The position numbers were made by a program, and so were the translations under genes. Below, piece after piece: positions 1 to 7,234 of a stretch of 13,122 nucleotides of DNA. Every line of letters starts with the position of its first letter. Position 1 is the stretch's first letter. The notes under the pieces were generated by a model. It was given only the letters and a program-made list of their open reading frames with translations. It made no database searches and was not told the DNA's origin. Origin of the DNA: Nocardia sp. (GTDB lineage Bacteria; Actinomycetota; Actinomycetes; Mycobacteriales; Mycobacteriaceae); NCBI GenBank assembly GCA_013361595.1, contig JABFXT010000326.1:1-13122 (forward strand), read 5' to 3'.

Positions 1-285
1 GGCCCGGGGGTGACCGTGCCCGGGCACCGGGCGCTCGGGTTCCACCTCGTCGACTACATCGTCCACGGCTGGGATCTCGCGCGGGCCCTCGGCGTCGGCT
101 ACGAATTGGACCCCGAGGCCGCCGAACCCGTGCTGCGGATCGCCGAAGCCGTGCCCGACGGTCCGGAGCGCGAACAACCGGGCGCCGCTTTCGCCCGTGC
201 GCTGCCGGATCGGGATCCGGAGGTGCCGCTGGACCGGATACTCCGGTTGCTCGGTCGTTCGCCCGCCTGGCCGAAGAGCGAATAG
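1..285 (+). CDS. DinB-fold TIGR03086/maleylpyruvate-isomerase-like protein, C-terminal part
   Basis: The gene enters from the left edge: the frame is open from base 1 and ends at TAG 283-285, so only about 94 C-terminal residues are visible and the start lies outside the window. The stretch HLVDYIVHGWDLARALG matches the metal-binding helix typical of the DinB/mycothiol-dependent maleylpyruvate isomerase superfamily. The ending with an acidic-Pro turn, a DRILRLLGR segment and a final P-W is characteristic of the TIGR03086 subfamily. Members bind a divalent metal through histidines and an acidic residue; most in actinomycetes have no assigned substrate, and some are thiol-dependent isomerases or transferases. 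The cupin gene that follows is convergent. I am confident of the family but not of any specific reaction. Confidence 0.8.
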   Translation, partial: GPGVTVPGHRALGFHLVDYIVHGWDLARALGVGYELDPEAAEPVLRIAEAVPDGPEREQPGAAFARALPDRDPEVPLDRILRLLGRSPAWPKSE

Positions 286-342
286 CCGGCGCGGCGTCCG
301 ATTCGCGGCGGCCGCTCGATCCGCGGCGCCGGGCCGCAGCCG

Positions 343-356
343 ACCCGGGACCGGGT
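343..356. terminator. Small GC hairpin between convergent genes
   Basis: ACCCG (343-347) pairs with CGGGT (352-356) around a 4-nt loop, directly next to the cupin stop codon. A second possible pairing, CCGGCG 286-291 with CGCCGG 327-332, flanks the same gap. There is no T-run on either side. The location between two converging genes suits a terminator, but short GC pairings arise easily at this base composition, so this is weak. Confidence 0.25.
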
Positions 357-857
357 TCACGCCCCGGCGAGTTCGTCCCGCCAGACCGGGCTGTCGACAT
401 AGTGGTTGTCGTACAGTTCGGAACCGGCACGGATGTCCTCGACCGTCGCGGTACCGCGATGAACCCGCTCGAGCAGGCGGTAGTAGTCGAACCGGTGCAG
501 GCCCGGGGTGAAGACCACCAGCAGCTCGGCATCGCTGTCGGCGGCCGGGGCGAACGCGTGGGGGACAGTCGGCGGGACGGTGAGGAAATCACCGCGCTCG
601 AGGCGGACGATCTCCTCGCCCAGCAGTATTCGCACCGAACCGTCCAGCACCAGGAACATTTCGGTGGCGGCAGTGTGGAAGTGCGCGGGCGCGCCCGGTG
701 ACCCCTTGTGCAGGGTCGCTTTGTTCGCGGTGAGGGCGCCACCGGTATCGCGGGCATCGGCGAGCAGGGTGATCAGGCTCAAGCCGCCGTCCTGCACCGT
801 TTCGGCGTCGGCGGAACGGACCAGGACGGGGGCGGTGGTCTGCGCGGAAGCGTTCAT
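357..857 (-). CDS. Small cupin-domain protein
   Basis: A 166-residue single-domain cupin. Motif 1 is clear, with H59-F-H61, four residues, E66 and G73. Motif 2 runs from G89-D to P99-H100. All four expected metal ligands (H59, H61, E66, H100) are therefore present, so a metal-binding beta-barrel is expected. The C-terminal 45 residues (HRFDYYRLLE onward) are a helical extension. I chose ATG 857 because an ACGGAG ribosome site lies about 6 nt upstream; the frame stays open to 941 but the extra residues look non-coding. The gene is divergent from the serine hydrolase across a 159-bp region with regular direct repeats, so the two may be co-regulated. Relatives include dioxygenases (quercetinase-like), isomerases and non-enzymatic binding proteins. 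The substrate is unknown. Confidence 0.82.
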   Translation of the reverse strand: MNASAQTTAPVLVRSADAETVQDGGLSLITLLADARDTGGALTANKATLHKGSPGAPAHFHTAATEMFLVLDGSVRILLGEEIVRLERGDFLTVPPTVPHAFAPAADSDAELLVVFTPGLHRFDYYRLLERVHRGTATVEDIRAGSELYDNHYVDSPVWRDELAGA

Positions 858-955
858 CGGAAACTCCGTGGGTCTCGGTGGGCGTGGCACCCGATTCGAT
901 CTGCTGCCGAGTAGACGGAGCAGACCCGCCGGGTGTGACATCGCGCCTTGCGCGT

Positions 956-994
956 GTCAGCGAGTGCGTCAGGGCGGTGTCAGGGCGGTGTCAG
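956..994. promoter_or_regulatory. Four GTCAG direct repeats at 11-12 bp spacing: probable activator site
   Basis: GTCAG occurs at 956-960, 968-972, 979-983 and 990-994. The last three are exactly 11 bp apart, and the two internal units are the identical GTCAGGGCGGT. Direct repeats on one helical face at 11 bp are the usual architecture for SARP/AfsR (BTAD) and OmpR/PhoP-type winged-helix activators. A possible -10, CAGTAT at 1007-1012, follows 12 bp after the last repeat and would start transcription at or within a few bases of the ATG at 1017. That fits the absence of a Shine-Dalgarno sequence for the serine hydrolase. The repeats also lie 99 bp upstream of the divergent cupin start. The factor identity is inferred; no such gene is in the window. 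Confidence 0.5.
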
Positions 995-1016
995 CCGGGC
1001 CCGCGACAGTATCCAT

Positions 1017-2195
1017 ATGACCAGCACAGCGAACAACTCGACCCACCCCGCCACCCTGGACGACGCTTCCCCGTCGGCTGCCGGACCGGACCGACCCGAA
1101 CTCCGGGAAGCGATCGAAGCGGCCGTCGACTCCGGTTTCACCGGGATGACATTGCGCGTACACGACGAGCGCGGTGCGTGGACCGGTAGCGCCGGGGTGA
1201 GCGAACGGGGCGGGACCACGACGCCGCCGATCGACGGACATATCCGGATCGGCAGCAATACCAAGACATTCACCGCGACCCTGGTCCTGCAACTGGTGGC
1301 CGAGGACAGGATCGGGCTGGACACCCCGGTGGCGGACTATCTGCCCGAGTTCGGGCTCGATCGCCGGATCACGGTGCGAATGCTCCTGCAGCACACCAGC
1401 GGCATCTTCAACTTCACCGGCGAGTACTACGCGGACGGGACGGTCGTGCCGGGGATCGTCTGCACCACTTCGGGAAAGGAATGGGTGGACAACCGGTACC
1501 GGACCTACCGGCCGGCGGAACTCGTAGAGTTGGCGTTGTCGAAGCCCGCGCGGTTCGAGCCGGGTACAGGCTGGAGCTATGCCAATACCAACTACGTGCT
1601 GGCCAGGCTGCTGATCGAGCGGGTCACCGGCCGGCCGGTCGCCGCGGAGATGCAGCGGCTGATCCTGGGCCCACTCGGCCTGACCGGCACCGTGGTGCCG
1701 ACCGACGGGGCCGATATTCCCGAACCCCACGCACACGCCTACTACCGTTACGAGGAGGGCGGCGAGCAGATAACGGTCGATGTCACCCGCCAGAACCCGT
1801 CCTGGATCTCCAGCGGCGGTGACATGATCTCGACGACGCGCGATCTGCACATATTCTTCTCCGCGCTCAACCGCGGGGACCTGCTGTCGGCCGAGTTGCT
1901 GGCCGAGATGCGGACAGCGTGCGCGACGGGCCTCCCCGGGATGAACTACGGGCTCGGAGCGTTCGTGCAGGACCTCGACGGCGGGGGCACCGTCATCACC
2001 CACAACGGCGGCGCGGCGGGGCACGGGGCGCTGATGTTCAGCACACCCGACGGCCGCACCACTCTGACCGCTTCGTTCAATTATGTGGACGACGCCGCGA
2101 TGTCGTTGGCGCTCGCCTTCCAGCAGACCACGCAACGACTCGTCTCGGCGGTTTTCGGCGGTGGGCAGGCCGACCCCGGCCGGTCGCCGAGCTGA
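1017..2195 (+). CDS. Serine hydrolase, beta-lactamase / D-Ala-D-Ala carboxypeptidase-like family
   Basis: A 392-residue class-C-type penicillin-recognising fold. The SxxK nucleophile motif is S80-N-T-K83 (context RIGSNTKTFTA), the YxN motif is Y188-A-N190, and the third motif is H329-N-G331 in THNGGAAGHG, taking the place of KTG. Members hydrolyse D-amino-acid peptides, esters or beta-lactams; many in actinomycetes are esterases of unknown substrate. The N-terminus is a Ser/Thr/Ala-rich polar stretch with no hydrophobic core, so no signal peptide is visible and the protein may be cytoplasmic, unusual for this family. ATG 1017 is preferred over TTG 948, because the longer reading crosses the repeat array. 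No good ribosome site precedes ATG 1017, suggesting a leaderless or near-leaderless mRNA. Function beyond the family is not resolved. Confidence 0.85.
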   Translation: MTSTANNSTHPATLDDASPSAAGPDRPELREAIEAAVDSGFTGMTLRVHDERGAWTGSAGVSERGGTTTPPIDGHIRIGSNTKTFTATLVLQLVAEDRIGLDTPVADYLPEFGLDRRITVRMLLQHTSGIFNFTGEYYADGTVVPGIVCTTSGKEWVDNRYRTYRPAELVELALSKPARFEPGTGWSYANTNYVLARLLIERVTGRPVAAEMQRLILGPLGLTGTVVPTDGADIPEPHAHAYYRYEEGGEQITVDVTRQNPSWISSGGDMISTTRDLHIFFSALNRGDLLSAELLAEMRTACATGLPGMNYGLGAFVQDLDGGGTVITHNGGAAGHGALMFSTPDGRTTLTASFNYVDDAAMSLALAFQQTTQRLVSAVFGGGQADPGRSPS

Positions 2196-2201
2196 GCCGA
2201 C

Positions 2202-2233
2202 ACCCGCCCAGCCGTGCCCTACGGCCGGCGGGT
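2202..2233. terminator. Two-tier hairpin between convergent transcription units
   Basis: ACCCGCC (2202-2208) pairs fully with GGCGGGT (2227-2233). Inside it GCCGT (2211-2215) pairs with ACGGC (2221-2225) around a 5-nt loop, leaving a small CA/C internal bulge. The element starts 7 bp after the serine hydrolase stop and ends 24 bp before the stop of the minus-strand dehydrogenase. It can therefore serve both directions. There is no T-tract, as is common for actinobacterial terminators. Termination is inferred from structure and position. Confidence 0.55.
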
Positions 2234-2256
2234 ACGGAGAACTGCCGCGCGCCGGT

Positions 2257-3057
2257 TCACGCCGGCTCGACGGCCGCGCGGATGGCCGGATCGAGGAGGC
2301 CGAGATCGCTGCCCAGTTGTCCGGCGAGGTCCCGGGCCACCGCGATGTCCTTACGCAGGAAATCGCCGACCGATTCCGCGAAGGCGGCGACGGAACCCTT
2401 CGCCGCCACGCTCAGCACCGCCCGGCTCGAACTGCTGGCGTGCGGAAGCGCCGACAGCACTTCGGCCTCGGTCAGCCCGAGCTGCCCGGCCAGCCGGACG
2501 GCGTCGGTGACCAGGCCGATCTGGGCGGCGAACAGCGAGTTGTTGACCAGTTTCACCCGCTGGCCGTTACCCAGTTCGCCGACGGCCAGAACGGGATCGG
2601 CGTAGGCGGCCAGCACGGGCCGGGCCAGCGCGGTCGCCGCGGCGGAACCGCCGAGGAAGACAGTGAGGTTTCCGTCGGCGATATTGTGCGGGCCCCCGCT
2701 CACCGGCGCGTCGACCACATGACGCCGGGCGGCGGCCGGAGCGGCGGCGATCGCGGTCGCGGTATCGGGACTGCCGGTGGTGTGCAGGATGAGCACCGAA
2801 CCGGCCGGCATGGCGTCGAGCAAGCCGCCGTCCAGGCAGATCTCGCGGACCTGCTGGTCGGTGAACACACAGATCACCACTGCCTCGGCGTGGTGCCCGG
2901 CTTCGGTGACGGAACCGAGGGCGGTGGCTCCGGTCCCGGTGATCGCCGCGCGCGCCTCGGGGTTGCGCCCGACCGCGCGGACGGTGTGCCCGGCGGCCGT
3001 CAGCCGCCGGATCATGGGGATCCCCATCCGGCCTGCGCCGATGAATCCGATACGCAC
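2257..3057 (-). CDS. 3-hydroxyisobutyrate dehydrogenase-like NAD(P)-dependent oxidoreductase (second paralogue)
   Basis: A 266-residue member of the beta-hydroxyacid dehydrogenase/6-phosphogluconate dehydrogenase superfamily. The Rossmann motif G7-A-G-R-M-G12 (RIGFIGAGRMGIPM) is at the extreme N-terminus. The substrate-binding D116-A-P-V-S-G-G122 follows, then the catalytic GNGQRVK169-LVNN173 with Lys169 and Asn173, and FLRKD (233-237) in the helical C-terminal domain. These enzymes oxidise beta-hydroxyacids or reduce semialdehydes, or in the imine-reductase branch reduce imines; the conserved Lys argues for a hydroxyacid role. GTG 3057 has an AAGGAG site about 8 nt upstream. It is the last gene of the minus-strand series, 62 bp after its paralogue. 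The adjacent pair share all motifs but differ clearly elsewhere, so they probably handle different substrates or form a heteromer. Confidence 0.85.
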   Translation of the reverse strand: MRIGFIGAGRMGIPMIRRLTAAGHTVRAVGRNPEARAAITGTGATALGSVTEAGHHAEAVVICVFTDQQVREICLDGGLLDAMPAGSVLILHTTGSPDTATAIAAAPAAARRHVVDAPVSGGPHNIADGNLTVFLGGSAAATALARPVLAAYADPVLAVGELGNGQRVKLVNNSLFAAQIGLVTDAVRLAGQLGLTEAEVLSALPHASSSSRAVLSVAAKGSVAAFAESVGDFLRKDIAVARDLAGQLGSDLGLLDPAIRAAVEPA

Positions 3058-3119
3058 TCGGTTCTCCTTCGATCACGGGCACGCCGCCGGCCCGCCGGCC
3101 GGTGCGGTGTGGCCGGGTT

Positions 3120-3959
3120 TCAGCGGGGGCGGCCCATCAGGCCGAGCGTGGCGTCCGCGGTGTCGAGGACGACCCCGGGTGTGATGTCGGCGGCGGCCGC
3201 GAGCTCGCTGATCAGCCGGACATCCTTGCGCAGGAGATCACCGGCATGCGTGGCGATCTGGTCGAGCGTCCCGCCGCCGGCGAGGATCCGCCCGAGCGCG
3301 AAACTGTTACCGCTGCCGTTGCCGATCACCTCGCCGAGCCGTTCGGGGCTCACCCCGAGCCGGGCACCGAGTTCCAAGGTGCTGACCGCGGTGGACATAT
3401 GCGCGGTGAACAGCAGGTTGTTCAGGAGTTTGGTGGTCTGCCCGGCGCCGACCCCGCCCAGGTGTACCACCGGATTCGCATACGTCCCGAACACCGGAAG
3501 ACAGCGCGCCAGGGTGTCCTCGTCACCACCTGCCATCACCAGCAGCCGTCCGGCCGCGACGGCGGGCGCGCCGCCGCTGACCGGAGCGTCGATGAGGGAA
3601 ACATGCTGGGCGGCGGCCTTTTCGGCGAGCTCGCGACAGGTGTCGGGATGCACCGTGCTGTGGATCGCGATCACCGGCGGCTCCGCGCGCCCGGCCGCGG
3701 CGGCGGCGAATCCGGCCAGGACACCGTCGGCGCGTTCGAGGACCTCCCGCACATCGGCGTCGCCGACCACACACAGGCAGACCAGATCGCTGTCGGCGGC
3801 CAGATCGGCCGGACTCGCGGCGACCTTCGCCGCGGTATCGGCGTACGGCTCGGTGGTCGCGGCGCGGCGCGCCCACAGCGTGGTCGGGTATCCGGCCTCG
3901 ACGATGCGGCGGGCCATGGGGCCGCCCTGACTTCCCAATCCGATGAATCCGACGCGCAT
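3120..3959 (-). CDS. 3-hydroxyisobutyrate dehydrogenase-like NAD(P)-dependent oxidoreductase (first paralogue)
   Basis: A 279-residue protein with the same architecture as its downstream neighbour. The dinucleotide motif is G7-L-G-S-Q-G-G-P-M15, where the usual Met of GxGxMG is replaced by Gln. The substrate loop is D124-A-P-V-S-G-G130. The catalytic block is GAGQTTK177-LLNN181 and the late helix motif is LLRKD (242-246). An NAD(P)-linked oxidation of a beta-hydroxyacid is expected, possibly a product of the upstream catabolic enzymes. I chose ATG 3959 because MRVGFIGLG is the standard N-terminus and a GAGAGGA site lies upstream; a GTG at 3980 would add seven unlikely residues. Only 24 bp separate it from the DoxX gene upstream, so co-transcription is likely. 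The exact substrate is not determinable. Confidence 0.85.
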   Translation of the reverse strand: MRVGFIGLGSQGGPMARRIVEAGYPTTLWARRAATTEPYADTAAKVAASPADLAADSDLVCLCVVGDADVREVLERADGVLAGFAAAAAGRAEPPVIAIHSTVHPDTCRELAEKAAAQHVSLIDAPVSGGAPAVAAGRLLVMAGGDEDTLARCLPVFGTYANPVVHLGGVGAGQTTKLLNNLLFTAHMSTAVSTLELGARLGVSPERLGEVIGNGSGNSFALGRILAGGGTLDQIATHAGDLLRKDVRLISELAAAADITPGVVLDTADATLGLMGRPR

Positions 3960-3983
3960 CAGATGTTCCTCTCTACGCACAGC

Positions 3984-4505
3984 TCAGGAATCGGCGTCCG
4001 CCGACTCCGGCTTCGGGGCCGGGGGCCGCCAGAAGACCGCCAGCAGGCCGGCGGTGGCCAGTACGCCGACGCCGAGCGCGATCGCGCCGCCGCCCCAGCC
4101 GGTGATCTCGATTCCGGCGGCATGGTCCACGGACAGCCATCCGGGCCCGAGGATGCCGATGGCCAGCGAGACGACCGCGAGCACCAGGACGTACTCGTAG
4201 CCGTCCTTGAATACGAAGAAGCCGTTCTTCCGGTGCGCCAGCAACGCGGCCACCAGCATCACCGAGATGACCGCCGCGGCCGCCAGCGGAGTGAGCAGCC
4301 CGACGATCAGCAGTGCCCCCGCACCGATTTCGGTGATCACGCTGAACCAGGCCTGCAGAACGCCGTTGCGCAAGCCCAGGCCGCTGAACCAGCCCGCGGT
4401 GCCGGCGATCTTGCCACCGCCGATCCAGTGATTGACGCCGTGGGCGATCATGGTGGCGCCGACGACGAGCCGGAGCAGCAGTAGCGCGATATCGGTGATG
4501 TCCAT
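3984..4505 (-). CDS. DoxX-family integral membrane protein
   Basis: A 173-residue hydrophobic protein. Likely membrane segments lie near residues 4-22, 50-70, 72-91, 104-121 and 139-158, with a polar tail (PPAPKPESADADS). The N-terminal LLLRLVVGATMIAHGVNH and the GLGL...AWFSVITEIGAGALLIVGLLTP stretch are typical of DoxX/YphA-type proteins. The family is named after a thiosulfate:quinone oxidoreductase subunit, but most members have no established role; in mycobacteria some are linked to redox balance with a thioredoxin-like partner. ATG 4505 is supported by a GAAAGG site that overlaps the TAA stop of the alpha/beta hydrolase gene, with only 4 bp between the two coding regions, so the two are translationally linked. 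Its presence in a catabolic operon may reflect redox or membrane handling of the substrate; this is a guess. Confidence 0.82.
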   Translation of the reverse strand: MDITDIALLLLRLVVGATMIAHGVNHWIGGGKIAGTAGWFSGLGLRNGVLQAWFSVITEIGAGALLIVGLLTPLAAAAVISVMLVAALLAHRKNGFFVFKDGYEYVLVLAVVSLAIGILGPGWLSVDHAAGIEITGWGGGAIALGVGVLATAGLLAVFWRPPAPKPESADADS

Positions 4506-4509
4506 TCGG

Positions 4510-5484
4510 TTACCTTTCCGGCCGCGCCACGGCGCCGCCGTCGAATTGCCGGGTGGGCCCGGAGAACTCTCCGGTCCCGCGGGCGATGATGCACTCCTCG
4601 GCGAAGGCCAGCACGTCGAGGTGGTAGGCCGGGGCGGTGCGGCCGAGGCTGACATTGTGACCGGTGCCGGGCATCCGGTTCACCACGACGCGTGGAGATC
4701 CGGTGAACAGCCCGCCGACCGCGGCCATTTCCGCGGCATCGTTGCGCCAGACCCGCTCGAACTCACCCAGGCTGTACCGCACGGGTACGCGGATATCGGG
4801 TGCGAGCCCGAGGAACTCCCGCGCGGCCCAGTCGTGCAGCGTCCGCGACTCCAGATACGAGCCCGGCGCGGACACGCTGCTGCCACCGAGGACATCCGCC
4901 GGGTACAGCCGGGCGGGTTCCCAGAGCAGCCGTCCCACGCCCCGGGGTCGCCGGCCCGCCATCCGGTCCGGGCCCCAGAGCAGGTCGTGGGCGGCCTGCT
5001 GATGGGTGCGGCCGGTGCCGGCCAGTTCGAGCCCGAGCAGGCCGGTACCGTGTTCGGCGGCGGCCAACCGGACCGCGAGTTCGCAGCCCGCCGAATGCGC
5101 GAGCAGGAATATCCCCGCGCCGCGCGGAGATCGGTCCAGCAGCGCGTCGACCGCGCCGTAGATCAGTTCCACCCGGCGCTCGGGCCGGTCCAGCAGGTCG
5201 GCGTAGGGGGCCGAACTCCGGAACCCGGGCCGGTCCAGCGCGAGCACGGTGTATCCGAGCCGTTGTCCGGTCCGTAGCAGTGAGTACTCGGGATGCCCGG
5301 GGCAGTCGAAGTAGCGGGAGTCGACCGCCCCGCCGTGCAGTGCGACCACCACCGCCCGGGGATCGGCCGCCTCGGCCAGCAGACCCGACACCGGGATCCC
5401 GTCGACTTCGGGAACTTCGGCGACCACCGGCAGCGGTGCGGCGGAATCGGCCGGAACCGGATCGGATTCGATCAGGGTCACCAC
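4510..5484 (-). CDS. Alpha/beta hydrolase
   Basis: About 324 residues with an alpha/beta-hydrolase layout. The oxyanion turn is HGG (50-52) in VVVALHGGAVDSRYF. The nucleophile elbow is A-H-S131-A-G, where the first Gly of GxSxG is Ala. The catalytic His is probably H276 in MPGTGHNVSLG; the acid may be in the SLGEFER segment. A cap region with many Arg and Trp lies between. Such enzymes cleave esters, lactones, thioesters or C-C bonds of ring-opened diketones; the operon position suits any of these. The start is uncertain. GTG 5484 or the next codon, GTG 5481, is preceded by GGGG, and both lie 22-25 bp after the thiolase stop. GTG 5553 would overlap the thiolase gene by 47 bp. The stop TAA sits 4 bp before the DoxX start. 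Confidence 0.75.
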   Translation of the reverse strand: MVTLIESDPVPADSAAPLPVVAEVPEVDGIPVSGLLAEAADPRAVVVALHGGAVDSRYFDCPGHPEYSLLRTGQRLGYTVLALDRPGFRSSAPYADLLDRPERRVELIYGAVDALLDRSPRGAGIFLLAHSAGCELAVRLAAAEHGTGLLGLELAGTGRTHQQAAHDLLWGPDRMAGRRPRGVGRLLWEPARLYPADVLGGSSVSAPGSYLESRTLHDWAAREFLGLAPDIRVPVRYSLGEFERVWRNDAAEMAAVGGLFTGSPRVVVNRMPGTGHNVSLGRTAPAYHLDVLAFAEECIIARGTGEFSGPTRQFDGGAVARPER

Positions 5485-5506
5485 GCACCCCGGACGCCGG
5501 CCGCCA

Positions 5507-7192
5507 TCAGGATTCGCTCCGCAGCAGCACCGCGCCGCCCGGGGTGAGCCCACCGCTGGACACCACCGCGACCTTGGCGTCGGCCACCTGACGCTCCCCG
5601 GCAGTGCCGCGCAACTGGACGATCGCCTCGTGCATCAGACCCATTCCGTGGGTGCGGCCGTGCGAGAGCTGCCCGCCATGGGTGTTCAGCGGCAGGATGC
5701 CGTCGCGAGCGATATTGCGGCCCCCGTCCAGGAAATCCTTGGCCTCGCCGATTTTGCAGAAGCCGAGCGCTTCGATCCAGGACAGACAGTTGATGGTGAA
5801 TCCGTCGTACAGTTCGGCGACGTCCACATCGTCGGGGCGCAGATCGGTGCGCGTCCACAGATGCGCGGCCGGACCCAGGACCTGCGGTTCGTGGGTGAGT
5901 GTGCTCTGATCCCATTCGATCCGTTCGACGATCTGGGTCCCCACGGCCTCCACCCGGATGGCGGGTACCGGCAGATCGGCGGCGGCCTCGCGGGCCGAGA
6001 CGATCACCGCGACCGCGCCGTCGCACGGGACATCGCAGTCGTAGAGACCGAACGGTGTGGTGATCGGACGGGCGTTCAGGTAGTCGTCCATGGTCATCGG
6101 ATCGCGATATACCGCGCTCGGGTGGAGCGCGGCGTTCGCACGCTGGTTCAACGCGATCCAGCCGAGGGTTTCGCGCGTCGTCCCGTACTCGTGGAAATGT
6201 CGCTGGGCCTTCTGCGCCAACGTGTGCGCGGCGGAGGTGGAACCGAACGGATGCAGCCAGCTCGCCGTGCGGCCTCCGCCGGACGTGGGGATCGTGCCCC
6301 GTTTCACGAGCTCGTTGAACGTGGCCTCCCAGACCGTGCGGAAGCAGAGCACATGGGTGGCGAGTCCGGCGTGCACCGCGAGCATGGCCGCGATCACCGA
6401 CCCGCCCGGCCCGAAGGTTTCGATACCGCCGTTGTGCCAGGTCGGACGGATACCGAGGGCGGATTCCAGTGCGGTGACCCCGCCCTCGCCGAAGCCGCCG
6501 AGATTCCCGCCGCCCGGATACGACGACAGGCCGTCGATATCGTCGAGGGTCAGGCCCGCGTCGTCGATCGCCTGCCGGCAGGCATCGACGGTGAGCTCCA
6601 GCGGCGGGCGCATGAGCCGCCGGCCGATCTGAGACATGCCGATACCGGTGAGCGCGACACTGTCCTCGAACTTGGCGCCGGGCCGTCGGGGCGCCACATG
6701 CTGGGCGAACTGGTCCGGGGCTATCTCGTCCACGGGAAGCGGCGCGGGATCCGATTGCCGGGCGGCGGGCCGGAACAGCGGTAGCCACACATCGTCGTCC
6801 TGCTGGAACACCACCTCCAGCCGCATGCCGAGAGTGAGTTCGCCGGGATCGCAATCGACGATATCGGTGGTCAACCGGACCCGGGGGTCGTCCTCCAGGG
6901 CCACCGTCGCCACCACATACGGCGGTGGAAGGCCGGGGAGCCCGAAACGGTGGTTGACCGTGAACGACGCGAGAGTCGCGGTACCGGAGACGATCCGGGG
7001 AGCCAGCTCACGCCCCCGGCAGTAGCGGCAGATCGGCTGCGGCGGGTGGATCAGTGCCGAACAGGCACGGCACTCCTGGATCCGGAGGTTACCGTCGGCG
7101 CCCGAGGTCCAGAAGAACTCGGTGTCCAGGGACAGCAGCGGTAGCGGCCGCCCCGAACGGGGTGCCGGATCGTCGCCGGTCGTCGATGCCAT
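5507..7192 (-). CDS. DUF35 (zinc ribbon + OB fold)-thiolase fusion, SCP2/Ltp2-like
   Basis: A 561-residue two-domain protein. Residues 1-150 form a DUF35 domain: a zinc ribbon with Cys41-x2-Cys44 and Cys55-x2-Cys58 followed by an OB-fold-like acyl-CoA-binding part. From about residue 175 to the end is a thiolase fold of the SCP2/lipid-transfer type, with ELYDGFTINCLSWIEALGFC and NTHGGQLSHG near the C-terminus. The usual nucleophilic Cys is missing: that region reads ETFGPGGSVIAAM (259-270). The C-terminal Cys motif is replaced by VVSSGGLTPGG. Classical thiolysis is therefore unlikely. Ltp2-ChsH2 in steroid side-chain breakdown pairs the same two domains as separate subunits and acts as a retro-aldolase, so a similar C-C cleavage is plausible. 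ATG 7192 has AGGAGG just upstream. The frame opens to 7252 but those residues look spurious. Confidence 0.85.
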   Translation of the reverse strand: MASTTGDDPAPRSGRPLPLLSLDTEFFWTSGADGNLRIQECRACSALIHPPQPICRYCRGRELAPRIVSGTATLASFTVNHRFGLPGLPPPYVVATVALEDDPRVRLTTDIVDCDPGELTLGMRLEVVFQQDDDVWLPLFRPAARQSDPAPLPVDEIAPDQFAQHVAPRRPGAKFEDSVALTGIGMSQIGRRLMRPPLELTVDACRQAIDDAGLTLDDIDGLSSYPGGGNLGGFGEGGVTALESALGIRPTWHNGGIETFGPGGSVIAAMLAVHAGLATHVLCFRTVWEATFNELVKRGTIPTSGGGRTASWLHPFGSTSAAHTLAQKAQRHFHEYGTTRETLGWIALNQRANAALHPSAVYRDPMTMDDYLNARPITTPFGLYDCDVPCDGAVAVIVSAREAAADLPVPAIRVEAVGTQIVERIEWDQSTLTHEPQVLGPAAHLWTRTDLRPDDVDVAELYDGFTINCLSWIEALGFCKIGEAKDFLDGGRNIARDGILPLNTHGGQLSHGRTHGMGLMHEAIVQLRGTAGERQVADAKVAVVSSGGLTPGGAVLLRSES

Positions 7193-7234
7193 ATCGCCTC
7201 CTCGTGGCGTCGGTGGCAGGGTGCTCCGCATTCG

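Noticed and set aside
948..1016. TTG 948 as start of the serine hydrolase
   Set aside because: It would translate the GTCAG repeat array and adds residues with no signal peptide or conservation pattern.
3086..3099. GCCGG/CCGGC small hairpin between the two dehydrogenase genes
   Set aside because: Only 5 bp in a very GC-rich gap, easily expected by chance, and the genes are probably co-transcribed.
2083..3930. 615-codon plus-strand open frame
   Set aside because: It lies antisense to two clear dehydrogenase genes, is rich in Gly/Arg/Asp low-complexity text and has no domain pattern; it is a high-GC shadow.
5478..6854. 458-codon minus-strand open frame
   Set aside because: It overlaps the thiolase fusion in another frame and is Arg/Gly/Pro-rich with no motif.
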